DNA of 64,000 nucleotides from Euglena gracilis (Eukaryota > Euglenida > Euglenophyceae > Euglenales), in the NCBI GenBank assembly GCA_039621445.1, contig CP154954.1, positions 62,950,046 to 63,014,045 of the forward strand, given 5' to 3'. A program made the position numbers and the translations under genes. Positions 36,076 through 46,770 of this stretch are shown here, piece after piece (the stretch's first letter is position 1; each line of letters starts with the position of its first letter). Below the pieces are notes generated by a model, which ran no database searches, was not told the origin of the DNA, and saw only the letters and a program-made list of their open reading frames with translations.

Positions 36076-37599
36076 CGAAAGGCATGATAAGTAGCTGAAG
36101 CAGGAAACAACGGGCGGGAAATGTGGTTGTGGTAAATTCAACCAGGGCATATTTATGGCATTTACTTATTTATGTAATTTATTCATTTATTTTCTTATTA
36201 AGTTTTGGCCTGGAGGAGGCATTGAACCATTTGCAGTATTCATATGTACATTCCGCTTGTGGAATGCGCAAGTGCGAATTTTCACTGAAATGGCCAATAT
36301 TTTGTTACTCTGTGTGAAAAGTGCATTTCAGGTCCTTTAGTCCAAAAAATGTTTCTTTACCCTAAAAGATGTGAAATACAGCTTTAAAAAAAGGTATTAT
36401 TTCATCAATCTTTGAACAGAAATTTTCGGACGGCGCTGCATGCTAACAGCTGGATTATTCAAAGGAATGAAGGTTTTCTGGGCAGATGGGAGGAAATGCA
36501 TTTTCAACCCGATTTTGGGTTTTGGAGTGGTGGGTTGCAGTGTGACGTAATCTTTGGCGCCGGGGGCACGCAGAAGAGGTGAATTGGTGAACGGGTGAAT
36601 TGGAGTACGCAGGCGTGCATTCTGGCTTGCACGATGACTTGAGTTGTATCGGGTTGGTGTTGCGGTGCCAGTGCCTGGAGCACTGCGCCACTACCAAAAG
36701 CACTTAGGGGACCGTGTCTGGTTCACACCAGACATCCACTTTGTGTGGAAAAGAAAAAATTTCGGTGAACACGTGTGAACACATGTAAAAATTTTGGTGA
36801 ACACAAAAAATGATTAAATATAAAGCAGCCTTGATTCCCCTGTGGGTTTCAAATTGTATGACAGGGTGGGCTGTGATCGGTCAAAGGCTTCGGCGGCGAA
36901 CTCGAATTTACAGATTTTCCCTTTGTTGGTGTGCACATTTGCCCACACTAACCTTCAAAAAAACCTGGCCCCAAAACCCAACTAATATAATCAGGGTGTG
37001 ATCTGGTGCCCCAGGATACGGCAATGGAAGCAGGGACTTTGCCAGTTAGGGTGCCTAAGAGCACCCCTCCCCTTCTCCACCTTTTGCTGGGGACTCTGGA
37101 GGTTGTGTGGCTCTCAGGGGCTTGTGAATGTGCACTTGCGCAACCAAGGGGCGAGGTGGGATGGGGAACGCTGTCAGGCACAAGGGCTTCACTGGACCGT
37201 GGTTTGCTCCCAGAAAATGCCGTTTTTTTGTCGCATGAACTTTGGCAGACAGGGTATTTTCCCGGTCAGTGGAGGTGGTGGTAAAAAAAAAAGGCGGACC
37301 AGGACTTGGAAATTGTGGTCCTCATTTAGGTACCATGCGTTTCAGCTGCCAGGTGTTTCCCCCGTGAATGACGCCATCGTGGGTGGGCATTAAAGAATGC
37401 GCTATTGCGCATTAAACTGTTCAAAATGCAACAGCCATTTCCCACCGTTGAAATAAGGCATCTGACCACTCAGCTGCACCCAGCTCGAGGGAGCTGGGTG
37501 ATTTTTTTTTAAACCAATCCTGTGGGGGGGGGGGGGCTGTCTTGAAGCACGGCTGGAAAACTTTGGCAAGGTGGACCCCTGGGGGAGGGGGCCCCAAAC

Positions 37600-37706
37600 C
37601 TTGGTGGTGGCGACGGCCACGCCGCACCAGCCGGCTCGGGCTCGGGCTGGGGTCGCCGTCGAGCAGGTGCAGGGCGTCGCTTTGTGACCCTCGGGGGGAG
37701 GGGTTC
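37600..37706 (-). CDS. Candidate stalk exon upstream of the phosphatase
   Basis: The frame NPSPRGSQSDALHLLDGDPS..RGRRHHQ has 24 of 27 G/C third positions across its core. It ends at CCAAG|GTTTGG. Its start fits the nonconventional 3' rule (CTG at 37,712-37,714, then AGCTG). It joins in phase to the membrane-helix exon upstream. No domain is recognised; the composition suits a lumenal linker. Confidence 0.5.
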
Positions 37707-38078
37707 CAGCTCAGAGGCTGGAAAATTTGGGTTGGTTGGAAAAAGGCTGCTATCTGACCCCATGAGGGTCCCCCGGCTGTTGGGCCCGAAAATCGAAACT
37801 GCAAAACCACCCAAAAAGCTGCCAATTATGCAAAAAAAAACAATCGATTGTTTTATGACCCAAATTTGCCCTGGCCAACCCATTTTTGCCCATTTTTGGC
37901 CCATCTTTTTGCACACCTGAAAATCGAAAATCCATCACCGTCCAGCCGCCCTTTGGACAGCTGGGAAATAATTAAAACTCATCGATGGGGGTTCCGGGTC
38001 TGGAAAAAGGCTGGTGGCTGGCTGGACCCCCCCCCCCCCCAAGGCATGGGTCCACTTCAGCTTGAGCGGACCCTGAGT

Positions 38079-38215
38079 AGGAGGGCGCGGGAGAGGAGGA
38101 TGAGGCCGAGGAGGCAGACAAGGGCGAGGGGGGCCGCCCACTTGTGCCCCACCAGGCGCTGGCAGAGGGAGCGGCCGGGGGCAGCCGGTCGACCACACCG
38201 CTGCTCTCTGCATTG
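38079..38215 (-). CDS. Candidate membrane-anchor exon
   Basis: The frame GRSLCQRLVGHKWAAPLALV then CLLGLILLSRALL has nearly all G/C third positions and encodes one strongly hydrophobic helix preceded by basic residues, the form of a signal anchor. The downstream edge is NNNCAG-type (ACT-CAGGG at 38,073-38,078). It may be the N-terminus of the phosphatase, making it a type II membrane or secreted protein, but linking exons are not all resolved. The start codon was not found. Confidence 0.5.
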
Positions 38216-38959
38216 TATATGGTCCCCGACGAGATGTTCAGTGAGCGGGGGGGGGGGGGAGTGGGTGGGAACAAAATTTGGTGGGCATTAAAATGCCCCA
38301 AATGTGCACTTGCTTTTTGAAAATCGGTCAAAAATACCCCGGAATGTCTTCCCTGGTCCGAAGCAGCAGAGAAGACCTTTTGGAGAAAAATAGAGAAAAA
38401 GAGGAAAACACGGAAAAATTGGTTCCAAGGTGGGGGTCTGACCTCTATCGTCACACCCTCCCTGGTGGTACACTTTCTTTGTGAATCAATTGTTCACGTC
38501 GGCGACGATTTCGATCACATAATATTGTGCACTCACCTGCAGTCTCAAAAATCCTGCCAGGACCTGTGCACTCCTCCAATTTTTTTTTGAGGGGGGGAGG
38601 AGCGCATTGTTGGCTAGCGTAGCACATGCGATCCTCTCTGGCCAACCACCCTTGCTTGCTTGGTGTTATCTTTTTGGGGGGGGTTTGGGGGCAGGGTATT
38701 AAATGAGCATTGGTTTTGCATATTTGCGATGGAGAGAGCATCTCCAAGAAGGTTAAAAATGCAGAGTCCCCACTTTTCATCTCCATGCACATACGAGCGC
38801 ACGTGTATGCACAGCACAAACAAAACCAGCACCAGCACCACAAAAGCAACAAATGTGCCGACAGTTTGGGATCGCATTGGCGCTCTTCGGGTTGTGCGCT
38901 ACAGAGAGAGGAGCGGTGCTTCGTGAATCATGAACAGCGGCACCCCTGAGGTGAGGGCG

Positions 38960-39140
38960 GGCAGGGGCGGGCAGGGGATGACGCCCGGTCCCCAGACCAT
39001 GTGAAAAACGCCAGCTCATGGTGATGGCTGAGACGAAGCTCCTGATGACCCACGCCGACATACCCCGAGGATGCGGCGGGGCAAGCCACGAACCACACCT
39101 CACACTGCACGATCACTGCGGCGAGAGGAGTCCGCGGCCA
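38960..39140 (-). CDS. Candidate exon, unknown protein
   Basis: The minus frame LAAVIVQCEVWFVACPAASS then GYVGVGHQELRLSHHHELAFF has good third positions in its first half; the opposite strand is also open. Edges are unclear and no family is recognised. From 39,300 to 41,080 I see no gene, only mixed sequence and a hairpin at 39,798-39,827. Confidence 0.3.
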
Positions 39141-39797
39141 GCCGCATCTGTCGCGTCGGCACGGCCGGGCCGGCTGGCATGGGGAGGCTGCAAAGAGATG
39201 GGACCATCCAGCCTCCACCGATGCCCGGGGGGGACCTTCACGGGGAGGAAATTGGCAGCCCAAACCTCATATGTGAATACTCGCTGGGACTTCGCGTTGC
39301 CAGGACTGAGAAATAAAAAAAAACGTTCGTCAACAATACGTGGGCAACAGCGTTAACCGATAGGCAACACGTGGCCAACCGATGCAACTTCCCATGGCCA
39401 CTCAACCCATCTGTTGCCAACCTAAGTGTCCCCATTGCGTTGAATTTAGCTGACATAAATACACGGAATTATTCAAAGCCTCAGCTTGGGGTGCCCAAAA
39501 GCACCCTAGTTTGCAAAGAAGTCGATATTTTATATGATATGTTTTTTTTGAAATGGCTATTAACCACCCAAAAGTCGACCACCAATTTCCCGCAATGAGC
39601 CTCCATGGACCCCAAGTTGAACTGGTTTTTTTCACCAAAACAGATGGAATTTTTTTGAGCTTGCGGCCGCAGTTTTATGAAGAAAAGTAGCTTTTTTGCT
39701 GTTTTCACCAACCTGGAAGGAAATGGCCAAGTGATTGGGCAGAAGAAGGCCCAAGTAATTGTGCTCCCAGGCGGGAGAGGTGCCAGATTACAGAGGC

Positions 39798-39827
39798 AGT
39801 TCAATTGTGCACCCGCACAATTGAACT
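39798..39827. repeat. Perfect 13-bp stem hairpin
   Basis: AGTTCAATTGTGC, loop ACCC, GCACAATTGAACT. Isolated, with no adjoining gene feature. Confidence 0.8.
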
Positions 39828-41907
39828 TGGGGACGCGGTAAATATTAATCGATGCCCTTTTGTTCTAATTATTTTGAATGAAGTTTTGTTTCTAACTTTT
39901 TTTGAACTCGAAATTAGTTTATTCATTGCAAAATGCAGATTTGAACCATTTTTGTCCAGCATGTTGACCCAAATGAAATGAGGTTTTCATTGATGTCGAA
40001 ACAGCATCTTTCTGCTTAACAACGCCGTTGCCCATTGATAAATGTGTTAATGAACTTTGTTGGCCAACAGCCTCTGAGCCGGGGCGGGGGCTGCCGCCCT
40101 GCACCCCCCGCCCTCCAATAAAAAAAATCCTTTTGCGGGTGCAAGGCAGGGCAGCCATGGATAAAAGCCATTGTCCACGGGCAACGCTGTTGTGTGAAGG
40201 TACTTATATGGAAAAGTGCGCCACATATCGGAAATTGGGGAGGGAATTCCTAATTTGTCAGGGCTAAATTCGACGGGTGTGGGTATTGCTGCCACAGAAC
40301 AACCCCAAAAAAAGTTTCCCCCCCAAAAATGTGGTGCCAAAATGTGGTGTCTTTTTGGACAGACATTGAGGATTTTCTGCCTTGCTTGATTTTTCAGAGC
40401 CTGGCATCAGGTGCGTTGCTGGATAGATACCAGCATTTTGTTGTTCTACGAGAGTAACCCCCATTTATTCATAAGGTTTGGTTTGGTGGGTCGGCAATCA
40501 AGGATTTGATGGTGAGAATCCGCCCCCCTACAAATGACCCAAATACCACGGAGGGGGTCAGGGCCAGGCAGTGAGAGACGCTCTTATCTGACTGGGTCGT
40601 CGAGTCCCTAATGGCTGCTGCTTTCGGCCCCCCTTGTGGCCCTTTTTAGGACACCTTAAATCCACGTTTACCCATTTCAGGCTGCTTTTGACCATTTTTG
40701 GCCGGTTTTGGCCCATTTCTTTTTACCATTTCCACTGCTGTTCGCACCTCCCTCCCCCCGGGGGTGTAAACTTCCTTAAAGAGAAGCATGCATCCAATAC
40801 ACGGAAGCACTAAGCAGCCAAATTGCCAAATGCCAAATGCAGATGCAAACACATCCATGCAAAAATCCCAGGCATAAACAACTTATCTACCACCCCTTGG
40901 TATGTTTGATTTGTGCGCAATAGCCAGACACGCAAACAAATGCATTTGTTCAGATCTAATCAATTGATTCATTCCTCGTTATGAAATAAAAATTCTCATT
41001 TGTTGAAAACTTTTGTGCACACACCAGCAAACACGTTAAAAATTTTGCAACCGGGTCGCTTGAAACCTTCATCAATGCTGGGAGCAGACATTCATTTAGT
41101 GTGGTTCACAAAAGACGTGTGAACCACAAAATTTTTTTTGGTGTCCACAGGTGAACCACAAAAAATATTTTGGTGTCCACATGTGAACCACAAAAATTTT
41201 CTTGGTGCCCACAGGTGAACCACAAAAATTTTTTTGGTGTCCACAAAAAATTTTTGTTGCCCACAAAACTTGATTGAGGATCGAAAAAGAACAACTAAAA
41301 ACGGATTGATCTTGAGACACCTCAGCCAAATTGTAGACCTTGGCTCCGGCTCAATCCGTAAAGTGTGGTAGCGAATCACACCCCCAGGCTTGTATGGGAA
41401 TTTCGGAGGGGGGGGGGTGGGGGGACCCGCACCAACCTCCAGTTTTCGGTCGCCGAATCATCTCAGTTTCTGGAAAAAAGTCGAAAAAATCGAAGCAAAG
41501 GGGTGTGGGGGGGTATGGGATGGTGTGGATGACCTCTTAACCCTTCAAAAATTACTGTAAGTAACCGTAAATTGCAGGTGTGTGATTTGTAAATCATAAT
41601 TTATGCGAAATTTGCAATGCTGGTCCTTTCGGCCGTCCATGACGTGCAAGTCCCATTAAGATCTCAACACTATTCAAATCTGGTCCCCCACCCCCCAAAT
41701 TTTGGAAGGGGGGTCCCCCCACCCCCCTGCTCTGCGGGGCAAAAAAAAAAAATCTTCCAGCGCTTCGCGCCGGGTGTGTATTTTAGGACCCTCTTGAGGC
41801 TCAACATAAAAATTTGTGAGTGTATGGCAGGTATTTTCCATTCATCCCCACAAGGGGTCCATTAGTAGTAAAATTCGGGGCGGGATCCAACGTTTGATGA
41901 CGGCAGG

Positions 41908-41996
41908 CAGTGCCCAAATAACGGGGCAGGGGGGAAGGTCAAAAAGATAATGCCAGTAACGGGGCACACCGCCCCGTTATTTGGGGGGGGGTTAGT
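41908..41996. mobile_element. Small inverted-end insert
   Basis: CCCAAATAACGGGGC at 41,914 faces GCCCCGTTATTTGGGGGGGG-GTTAG at 41,971. The terminal design, poly-C plus AAATAACxxxC, matches the TTAACCCC element group. About 85 bp. Confidence 0.55.
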
Positions 41997-42689
41997 TGAT
42001 TTATATAAGGTCTGCACCTTAGCTTCTGGGGGGCCATTTCTGGACCACCCCTTTGGACCCATGGTCTGGGTGACGCATTTGGCGTCCCTGGATTGATAAA
42101 TTTTGGCCTCCATGGCCCTGTAAATTCTGGCCTTGGCTCTGCACCTGTTGGCCTCCATGGCCGTGAAATTGAACTGAATTCTGGTCCACATGGCCTTGGT
42201 CTCCCATCCATGGGGCTGTGCTTGACCTTGATCACCAGCTCCACTAGAAATCTGGGGGGGTTGCTGTGCCCCCCCCCCTTCCCCATGAAAGGGGATGTTA
42301 TGCTAGAAAAATTCAGGGGATTGGACAGACCTTTTCTTCCCCTTCCTGTTGGGAGATGCTTGTGAAATTGGACGCCATGGCCACCACCTTGTCCTTGATT
42401 TCATCTTCCCCACTTTTGTTTGAATGGTGTCCTGGCAGCTGGTGGGCCTTGTGGGACATGTCTCTGGAATCCTCTTGGTTTCTTTTGTCCCACCTTGCTT
42501 GGTTTTCGAGACCCAATGCCCAGATCTTTCTGCCCGTCTTGGGCTGGGGGTTCCTTCCTCCTTCTGGACTTTCTGACTACTGTGGTCCACAATCCGTGGC
42601 CGTCACTGGGTTCGGTTGTTTTCTGGGAAATTTTTGATGAATGGACCCAAATGCATGGGTTCCAAGCCAAAAACGGGGGGGCCGGGGGG

Positions 42690-42985
42690 GGGGGCAAAAA
42701 ACGCTCATTTTCGGCTCAAAAACAGTTCTTTGGGGTCTGGGAAACATCGTTTTGGGCCAAAAATTTTTCGGGGTTCCCCGGATTTTTCGATCTTTTCAAC
42801 CCAAACATGGCCGAAAACGGCCAAGTCAAACAAAACAAGCCAAAACTGTACAAAATGGCTCAAATTGGCCAAAAAATGGCCGTAACTCGGGCTGGGCGGG
42901 GAGTTGCGGGGAAATCAAAATACCCTGAGATAGGGCTTCAAAGGGCTTCAACTCAGGTATCCAGACGTTTCCTTTGACTCCCCAC
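42690..42985 (-). repeat. Inverted copy of the satellite-leader repeat
   Basis: Reads, on the minus strand, like 16,800-17,160: GAAGCCC.., TATCTCAGGGTATTTTGATTTCCCCGCAACTC.., GAGCCGAAAATGAGCGTTTTT. This single copy lacks the tandem amplification. Confidence 0.8.
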
Positions 42986-43241
42986 CATTTTCGAGAAATT
43001 TTAGAAAAATCGATTTTTTTTTACCCAAATGTTTGGTGTCCACCTATGAACCACAATATATTTTTTGGTGTCCACAGGTGAACCACAAAGATTTTTTTGG
43101 TGTCCACACGTGAACCACAAAAAATTTTTTTTTGTCCACAGTGAACCACAAAATGACAACCTTGGTGTACCACACTAAATGAATGTCTGGCTGGGAGGCT
43201 GCAAAATCCTTCGTACAGAAGATCTTCATCTATAACTGTAT

Positions 43242-43534
43242 GGCAGCAACATTTTACTTGCCCGGGAGGGGGGGGGAAGTAAAATGTCCCGGGTTTTTTT
43301 TGCGTTATTGATGGAGCAGGGTTAGGGTGAGGCGTTCGGCCTAATCCTAGGCCTGACTTGTACACCTGACACTAATCTATAAGTTAGGCCTAAAGTTAGG
43401 CCTAACTTATAGAGCCTATGTAACTAGGAATATAGCAAGCCTAACCCTGTTCCATTAATAACGCAATAATTTTTTGACCCCCCGGAAGAGCTGCTTGCCC
43501 CCGCCCCCAGGGGGCCAAATAAAATGTTGCTGCC
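43242..43534. mobile_element. TIR element with internal TTAGGG motif
   Basis: Ends GGCAGCAACATTTTACTTG and, inverted, GGCAGCAACATTTTATTTGG. Inside them sits a second inverted pair, TTGCGTTATTGATGGAGCAG plus GGTTAGGGT at the left and CTAACCCTGTTCCATTAATAACGCAA (in two parts) at the right. It is homologous to the element at 1,038-1,215. Confidence 0.8.
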
Positions 43535-43999
43535 ATCTATATATCTGCAATATAATCATTGCCGAGACTACACCCTAGTGATCATTTCATCTGCTGCGGT
43601 GAAATAGCATGTCTGTGTTGATTTGCATCGCAGCCTCTTTCCTCTCCAGAAGCTGCCATTTTCTGCTACTCCCTACCCAACATTTATCCACACCATAAAT
43701 TGAGTCTTGAGCAAGAGCAAAAAATCCCCTCATTCCCTTCCCAATTCCAGCCGAAATAGAAAGCCAACACGAAAAAAGAACAAGGTTGGCAAAATGGTGT
43801 CCTTTTACCTGGTGATCTGCCTCTTAACGATTTTTTTTGAGTTTTTGAGTTTTTGGTCGATTATTTGCTGGCGAGGAGAAACTGTAAAGGATACAAGAAC
43901 AGGCACTTTAGTTTATAGACATGTCTCAACATGGAGTTGTAATACTTCTCCGAGGGTCCCATCATCCCATCATCAGGGCAAATAACCCATGATGATGGG

Positions 44000-44410
44000 C
44001 AACCCCCCCCCCCTCCAAATTGAAGCAACCCCCTGGGGACCAATGAAAATTCTGAATTTAAACAACCCTGAAATTGAGGTGAAACGAAGGGAAAATGCTG
44101 GAAAATCTGACAGGGAAGCAACCTTAAACAAACAAAAATGTAGCATAATTTTTGGGAAAATAATCAAACCTACTGAATCTGTACCGTTTTTCAGGACATT
44201 ATTATGCTGTTGCACGCATTTTCGCTCTGAAAACCTTCCCCTCTCTATATTTGACCAACAAGAAGAGGCATTTATTTCTGTTGACGTTTAGTGCGAATTT
44301 CAGCAACCCCTCAATGTGTATGGTGAAACCCGAATTTAAGCGACCCTTGGGCAGATCGGCTGGAACCCAAATTTAAGCAACGGATTGCTTGAATTCTGGG
44401 GGGGGGGTTA
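44000..44410. mobile_element. MITE-like element with poly-C ends
   Basis: Left end CAACCCCCCCCCCTCCAAAT-TGAAGCAACC; right end, inverted, GTAACCCCCCCCCCAGAATT-CAAGCAATCC, with AATTTAAGCGACC and AAATTTAAGCAACGG copies inside the right end. Target bases are CAA/TAA rather than TTAA. The flanks 43,535-43,990 and 44,411-44,900 hold no recognised gene. Confidence 0.65.
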
Positions 44411-44904
44411 CCTTTTCTTGTCAAAAAAAATATTGCTTCCTGATGGCCTATTGGATTGACGCTTTTTTGTTGACTCTGCTCCTCCAAATAGCCCCAAATC
44501 TCCTGCATTTTCATTTTGTTTCATTTCAAAAAAACAAGCAAAAAGGAAATATGGAGGGGAAAAGCATGAAAAAAACTGTTTCCCCTGGACATGCGTTCAA
44601 ATCTTTGATCGCTGCTGACACATAAAACCGGCACTATTTATTTTAACATCCTTGGAAGCAAAGGCAAGGAAAGCACCCTTCCCAAATTGTTTTAGATCCT
44701 TACACATCATTTTATAAATTTCATTCGTGCAAAATTTTCCATTATGACTCCACTATTCATCGTCATCAGCATTTTGAACAAAATGATCGCCCAGTGTGGG
44801 CCAGCGACATGTCAGAAGCCTCAGCCTCATCCATCGTATGATGCTGCCATGGGTATAAAGAATGCATCTTCTCCAGCAGTGCGGCTGCATTTCTGGCAGA
44901 GTTG

Positions 44905-46037
44905 TCACGGGCAGGGCAGAGGGACTTCGCCGGCGGCCCAGCGCATCGTCAGCTCCGGCTGGCCGGTGGCCGGGTCGAGCTGCTCGGTCCCCGCCTCGAA
45001 CCCGGCGGCCTGGTAGAAGCCCACCGCCCGTGCGTTGGCGCAGTAGACGGTCAACTCCAGGCGGCTGCGCTGTGCCTTGGCAGCCTCCAGCAGGCGACGG
45101 CCGACCCCGACGCCCGGATCAGGCACCGTTTTAGACCTCCGAAAGCACACCGCCGAAAACCTCAGACGACACAATTTCCCCCAACTTTTTTCTTATGGGC
45201 TAAACCCGATACCCAGACTCACTCCCTGGCGCAGGACCCCTGGGGGAGGGGGTGCAGGTGCAGACCACTGGGGGGGTGTTCCGAACTGAAAAGGCAGCCT
45301 GGCTCTGGTGGCTGGGGTGGACGAACAAGGCGGCCAGCCGGTCCCCGACCAGCGACAGGAAGCCGGTCACCTCGCCGCCCTCCTCCGCCACCCAAGTCTC
45401 CGCCTGTGGGAGGTAGTGGTCCCCAGGGCGGCCCGGGTGGGCAGGGGGGGGGGGGGGGGGGGGAACCACCCCAACCAATCAAGGTGAGTGTATGTCCCCA
45501 CGGCACTAGCGCTGGAATTACACCCGAGTTGCTCACCCGGCCAGGGGGAGCAACACAAGAGCACCGGTGTAAGGGGTCCTTGGCCACTCACCACACAGCA
45601 AAGTGGGCCAGAAACGAAGCCAGCGCCGGCCATAAACAGACAAAAAGCCTTTGTGCAACTAAGGGAAGGGACTGTGGGCCTCCAAATCAATGGCGGTGAG
45701 CGTTGAAAGCGGATCACACAGAGAGTCTCCATAAAAGCCCCTCCGCCTCCATTTCTCCGCGGGGAAAATATCCAAACAATGGTTCAAACCTGCTGGTGCC
45801 TGTGATTTCTCCGATTCCACACGTCCCCCTCCCCTCTCCCTCCCGAACCACCCACACCCGCTACCAATGGAGGTGTCTGGGAGTCCCGTTCCGCCCTGGT
45901 GGTCCCGCATCGCCTCCAGCTGCCCGTGCCAAAACGCCGCGGGGACGAAGTCGTGGGCCTGGATGGAGGCCGTTAGCCAAACGGCCAGGATGGCGGGCTG
46001 GTCGCTAGGGCGGGAGGGGCGGATCATGGGGCATTCC
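44905..46037 (-). CDS. YjaB-type GNAT family N-acetyltransferase (complete)
   Basis: Exons 46037-45902 (ATG 46,027), 45418-45305 and 45114-44905 (TGA) join to 149 codons, close to the 147 residues of E. coli YjaB. The N-terminus MIRPSRPSDQPAILAVWLTA.. and HDFVPAAFW, then ETWVAEEGGEVTGFLSL, LAALFVHPSHQGVGVGRRLL (acetyl-CoA pyrophosphate loop) and ANARAVGFYQAAGF follow the family end to end. GNAT enzymes transfer acetyl from acetyl-CoA to an amine; the YjaB substrate is not established. Similarity is to bacterial proteins, suggesting transfer from bacteria followed by intron gain. Both introns are nonconventional. A nine-codon out-of-frame ATG frame (46,034) overlaps the start if splicing occurs at 46,037. 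Confidence 0.93.
45115..45304 (-). mobile_element. Nonconventional intron 2 of the GNAT gene
   Basis: 190 bp, starting AGC-CAGGCTGCCTTTTCAG and ending with the inverse of CAGGCACCGTTTTAG then ATCCG. No GT-AG. Removal gives HPSHQ-GVGVGRRLL, the expected acetyl-CoA loop. The putative duplicated target has decayed to ACCAGAGC/ATCCGGGC (5 of 8). Confidence 0.85.
45419..45901 (-). mobile_element. Nonconventional intron 1 of the GNAT gene, intact 8-bp TSD
   Basis: 483 bp. The inserted element (45,424-45,898) begins CAGGGCGGAACGGG and ends with the inverse of CAGGGCGGCCCGGG. It is flanked by identical GGGACCAC copies (45,899-45,906 and 45,416-45,423). The intron takes CAC from one copy and GGGAC from the other, so splicing restores CGG-GAC-CAC-TAC. 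No other register of the repeat gives both the correct protein and AG at the 3' end. Confidence 0.9.
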
Positions 46038-46039
46038 CT
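46038..46039 (-). promoter_or_regulatory. Probable 5' acceptor before the GNAT start
   Basis: CTCTCCACAG|GGAATGCCCCATG: pyrimidine-rich AG acceptor ten bases before the start, a likely spliced-leader addition site by analogy with other euglenid genes. Confidence 0.45.
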
Positions 46040-46139
46040 GTGGAGAGGGAACGAACGACCTGGGAGGTGCAGCCCCCCTCTGTTGCCCCTGTCACGGTCC
46101 ATGCTGTGGTGCAGGGGGGGCGGGCGCAACCATACACAT

Positions 46140-46500
46140 TTTTGCCGACCCCTGGGAGGTCACTTCCAATCTCCCAAAACCAGTCACTCACTTTTTCCCC
46201 CAGAAACCCAGTCAGTCACTACCCCCCCCCCCCCCCCGGGGGTCGGCCACTCTGGAATCCAAGGGAACTAGACCAAAGACGGAAAAAAAGTCCAAAAAAT
46301 TTTACGGTGCTTTCTGCACCGGGTCACCTAAGTGGATTTTTTGCTGACCCCCCCCCCCCCCGGGGGCCAGGGGGGAGGGGGTCCAGGCCAAAAACCAGTC
46401 AGTCACTCTGAAAAAACCAGTCACCCAGGGGGTCAGCCAGTGAATAAGTGATTGTATGAAGGCAACAGTGACCTTCAAAAAAACGCGATGCAAAAAAAAA
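46140..46500 (+). repeat. Dispersed satellite-like half-unit
   Basis: The order GGTCACTTCCAATCTCCCAAA, ACCAGTCACTCACTTTT, CCCAGTCAGTCACTACCCCC, GGTGCTTTCTGCACC, CTGACCCCC, CCAAAAACCAGTCAGTCACT, CAGCCAGTGAATAAGTGATTG matches the second half of the 539-bp satellite unit. It is followed by ACCTTCAAAAAAACGCGATG, which also occurs in the SAM-gene intron, then a CA tract (46,508-46,531). Confidence 0.8.
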
Positions 46501-46770
46501 TGCGGAAACACACACACACACACACACACACAAACGTGTTTGCTCCCCCCCGTGTGATGCGAGGCATCCATACCGCCGGCACAGCTGTCCAGCCTTGTCC
46601 TTAGGGATGGCCAGCACCTCCGAATGCACGAGCCAACGCTTCTTGTGTGGGCAGGGGTTACTGAAGGAGCGTAGGGAGGGGTCCGGACCCCTGCCAGAGG
46701 AATCAGGTGCTCCTTCGGTATGAATGATGGTGACGCCCAAATTCAATCTCGGATTGAATGTGGACGTATT

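Larger units (their letters stand above)
41085..43189. mobile_element. 2.1-kb composite bounded by a 20-bp inverted pair
   Basis: CAGACATTCATTTAGTGTGG (41,085-41,104) is repeated exactly in inverse at 43,170-43,189. Just inside each end lie arrays of GGTGTCCACAGGTGAACCAC words (41,110-41,260 and 43,030-43,150). The interior contains a small poly-C-ended insert (41,908-41,995), a GGCCTCCATGGCC-rich stretch, and an inverted copy of the satellite-leader repeat. Minus-strand open frames near 42,019-42,207 and 42,313-42,516 (Gln/Gly/His-rich and Lys/Ser-rich) are not recognisable proteins. Confidence 0.6.

Noticed and set aside
43707-43985. Lys-rich frame with a hydrophobic segment
   Set aside because: Starts at a TTG, AT-rich codon use unlike supported exons, no family recognised.
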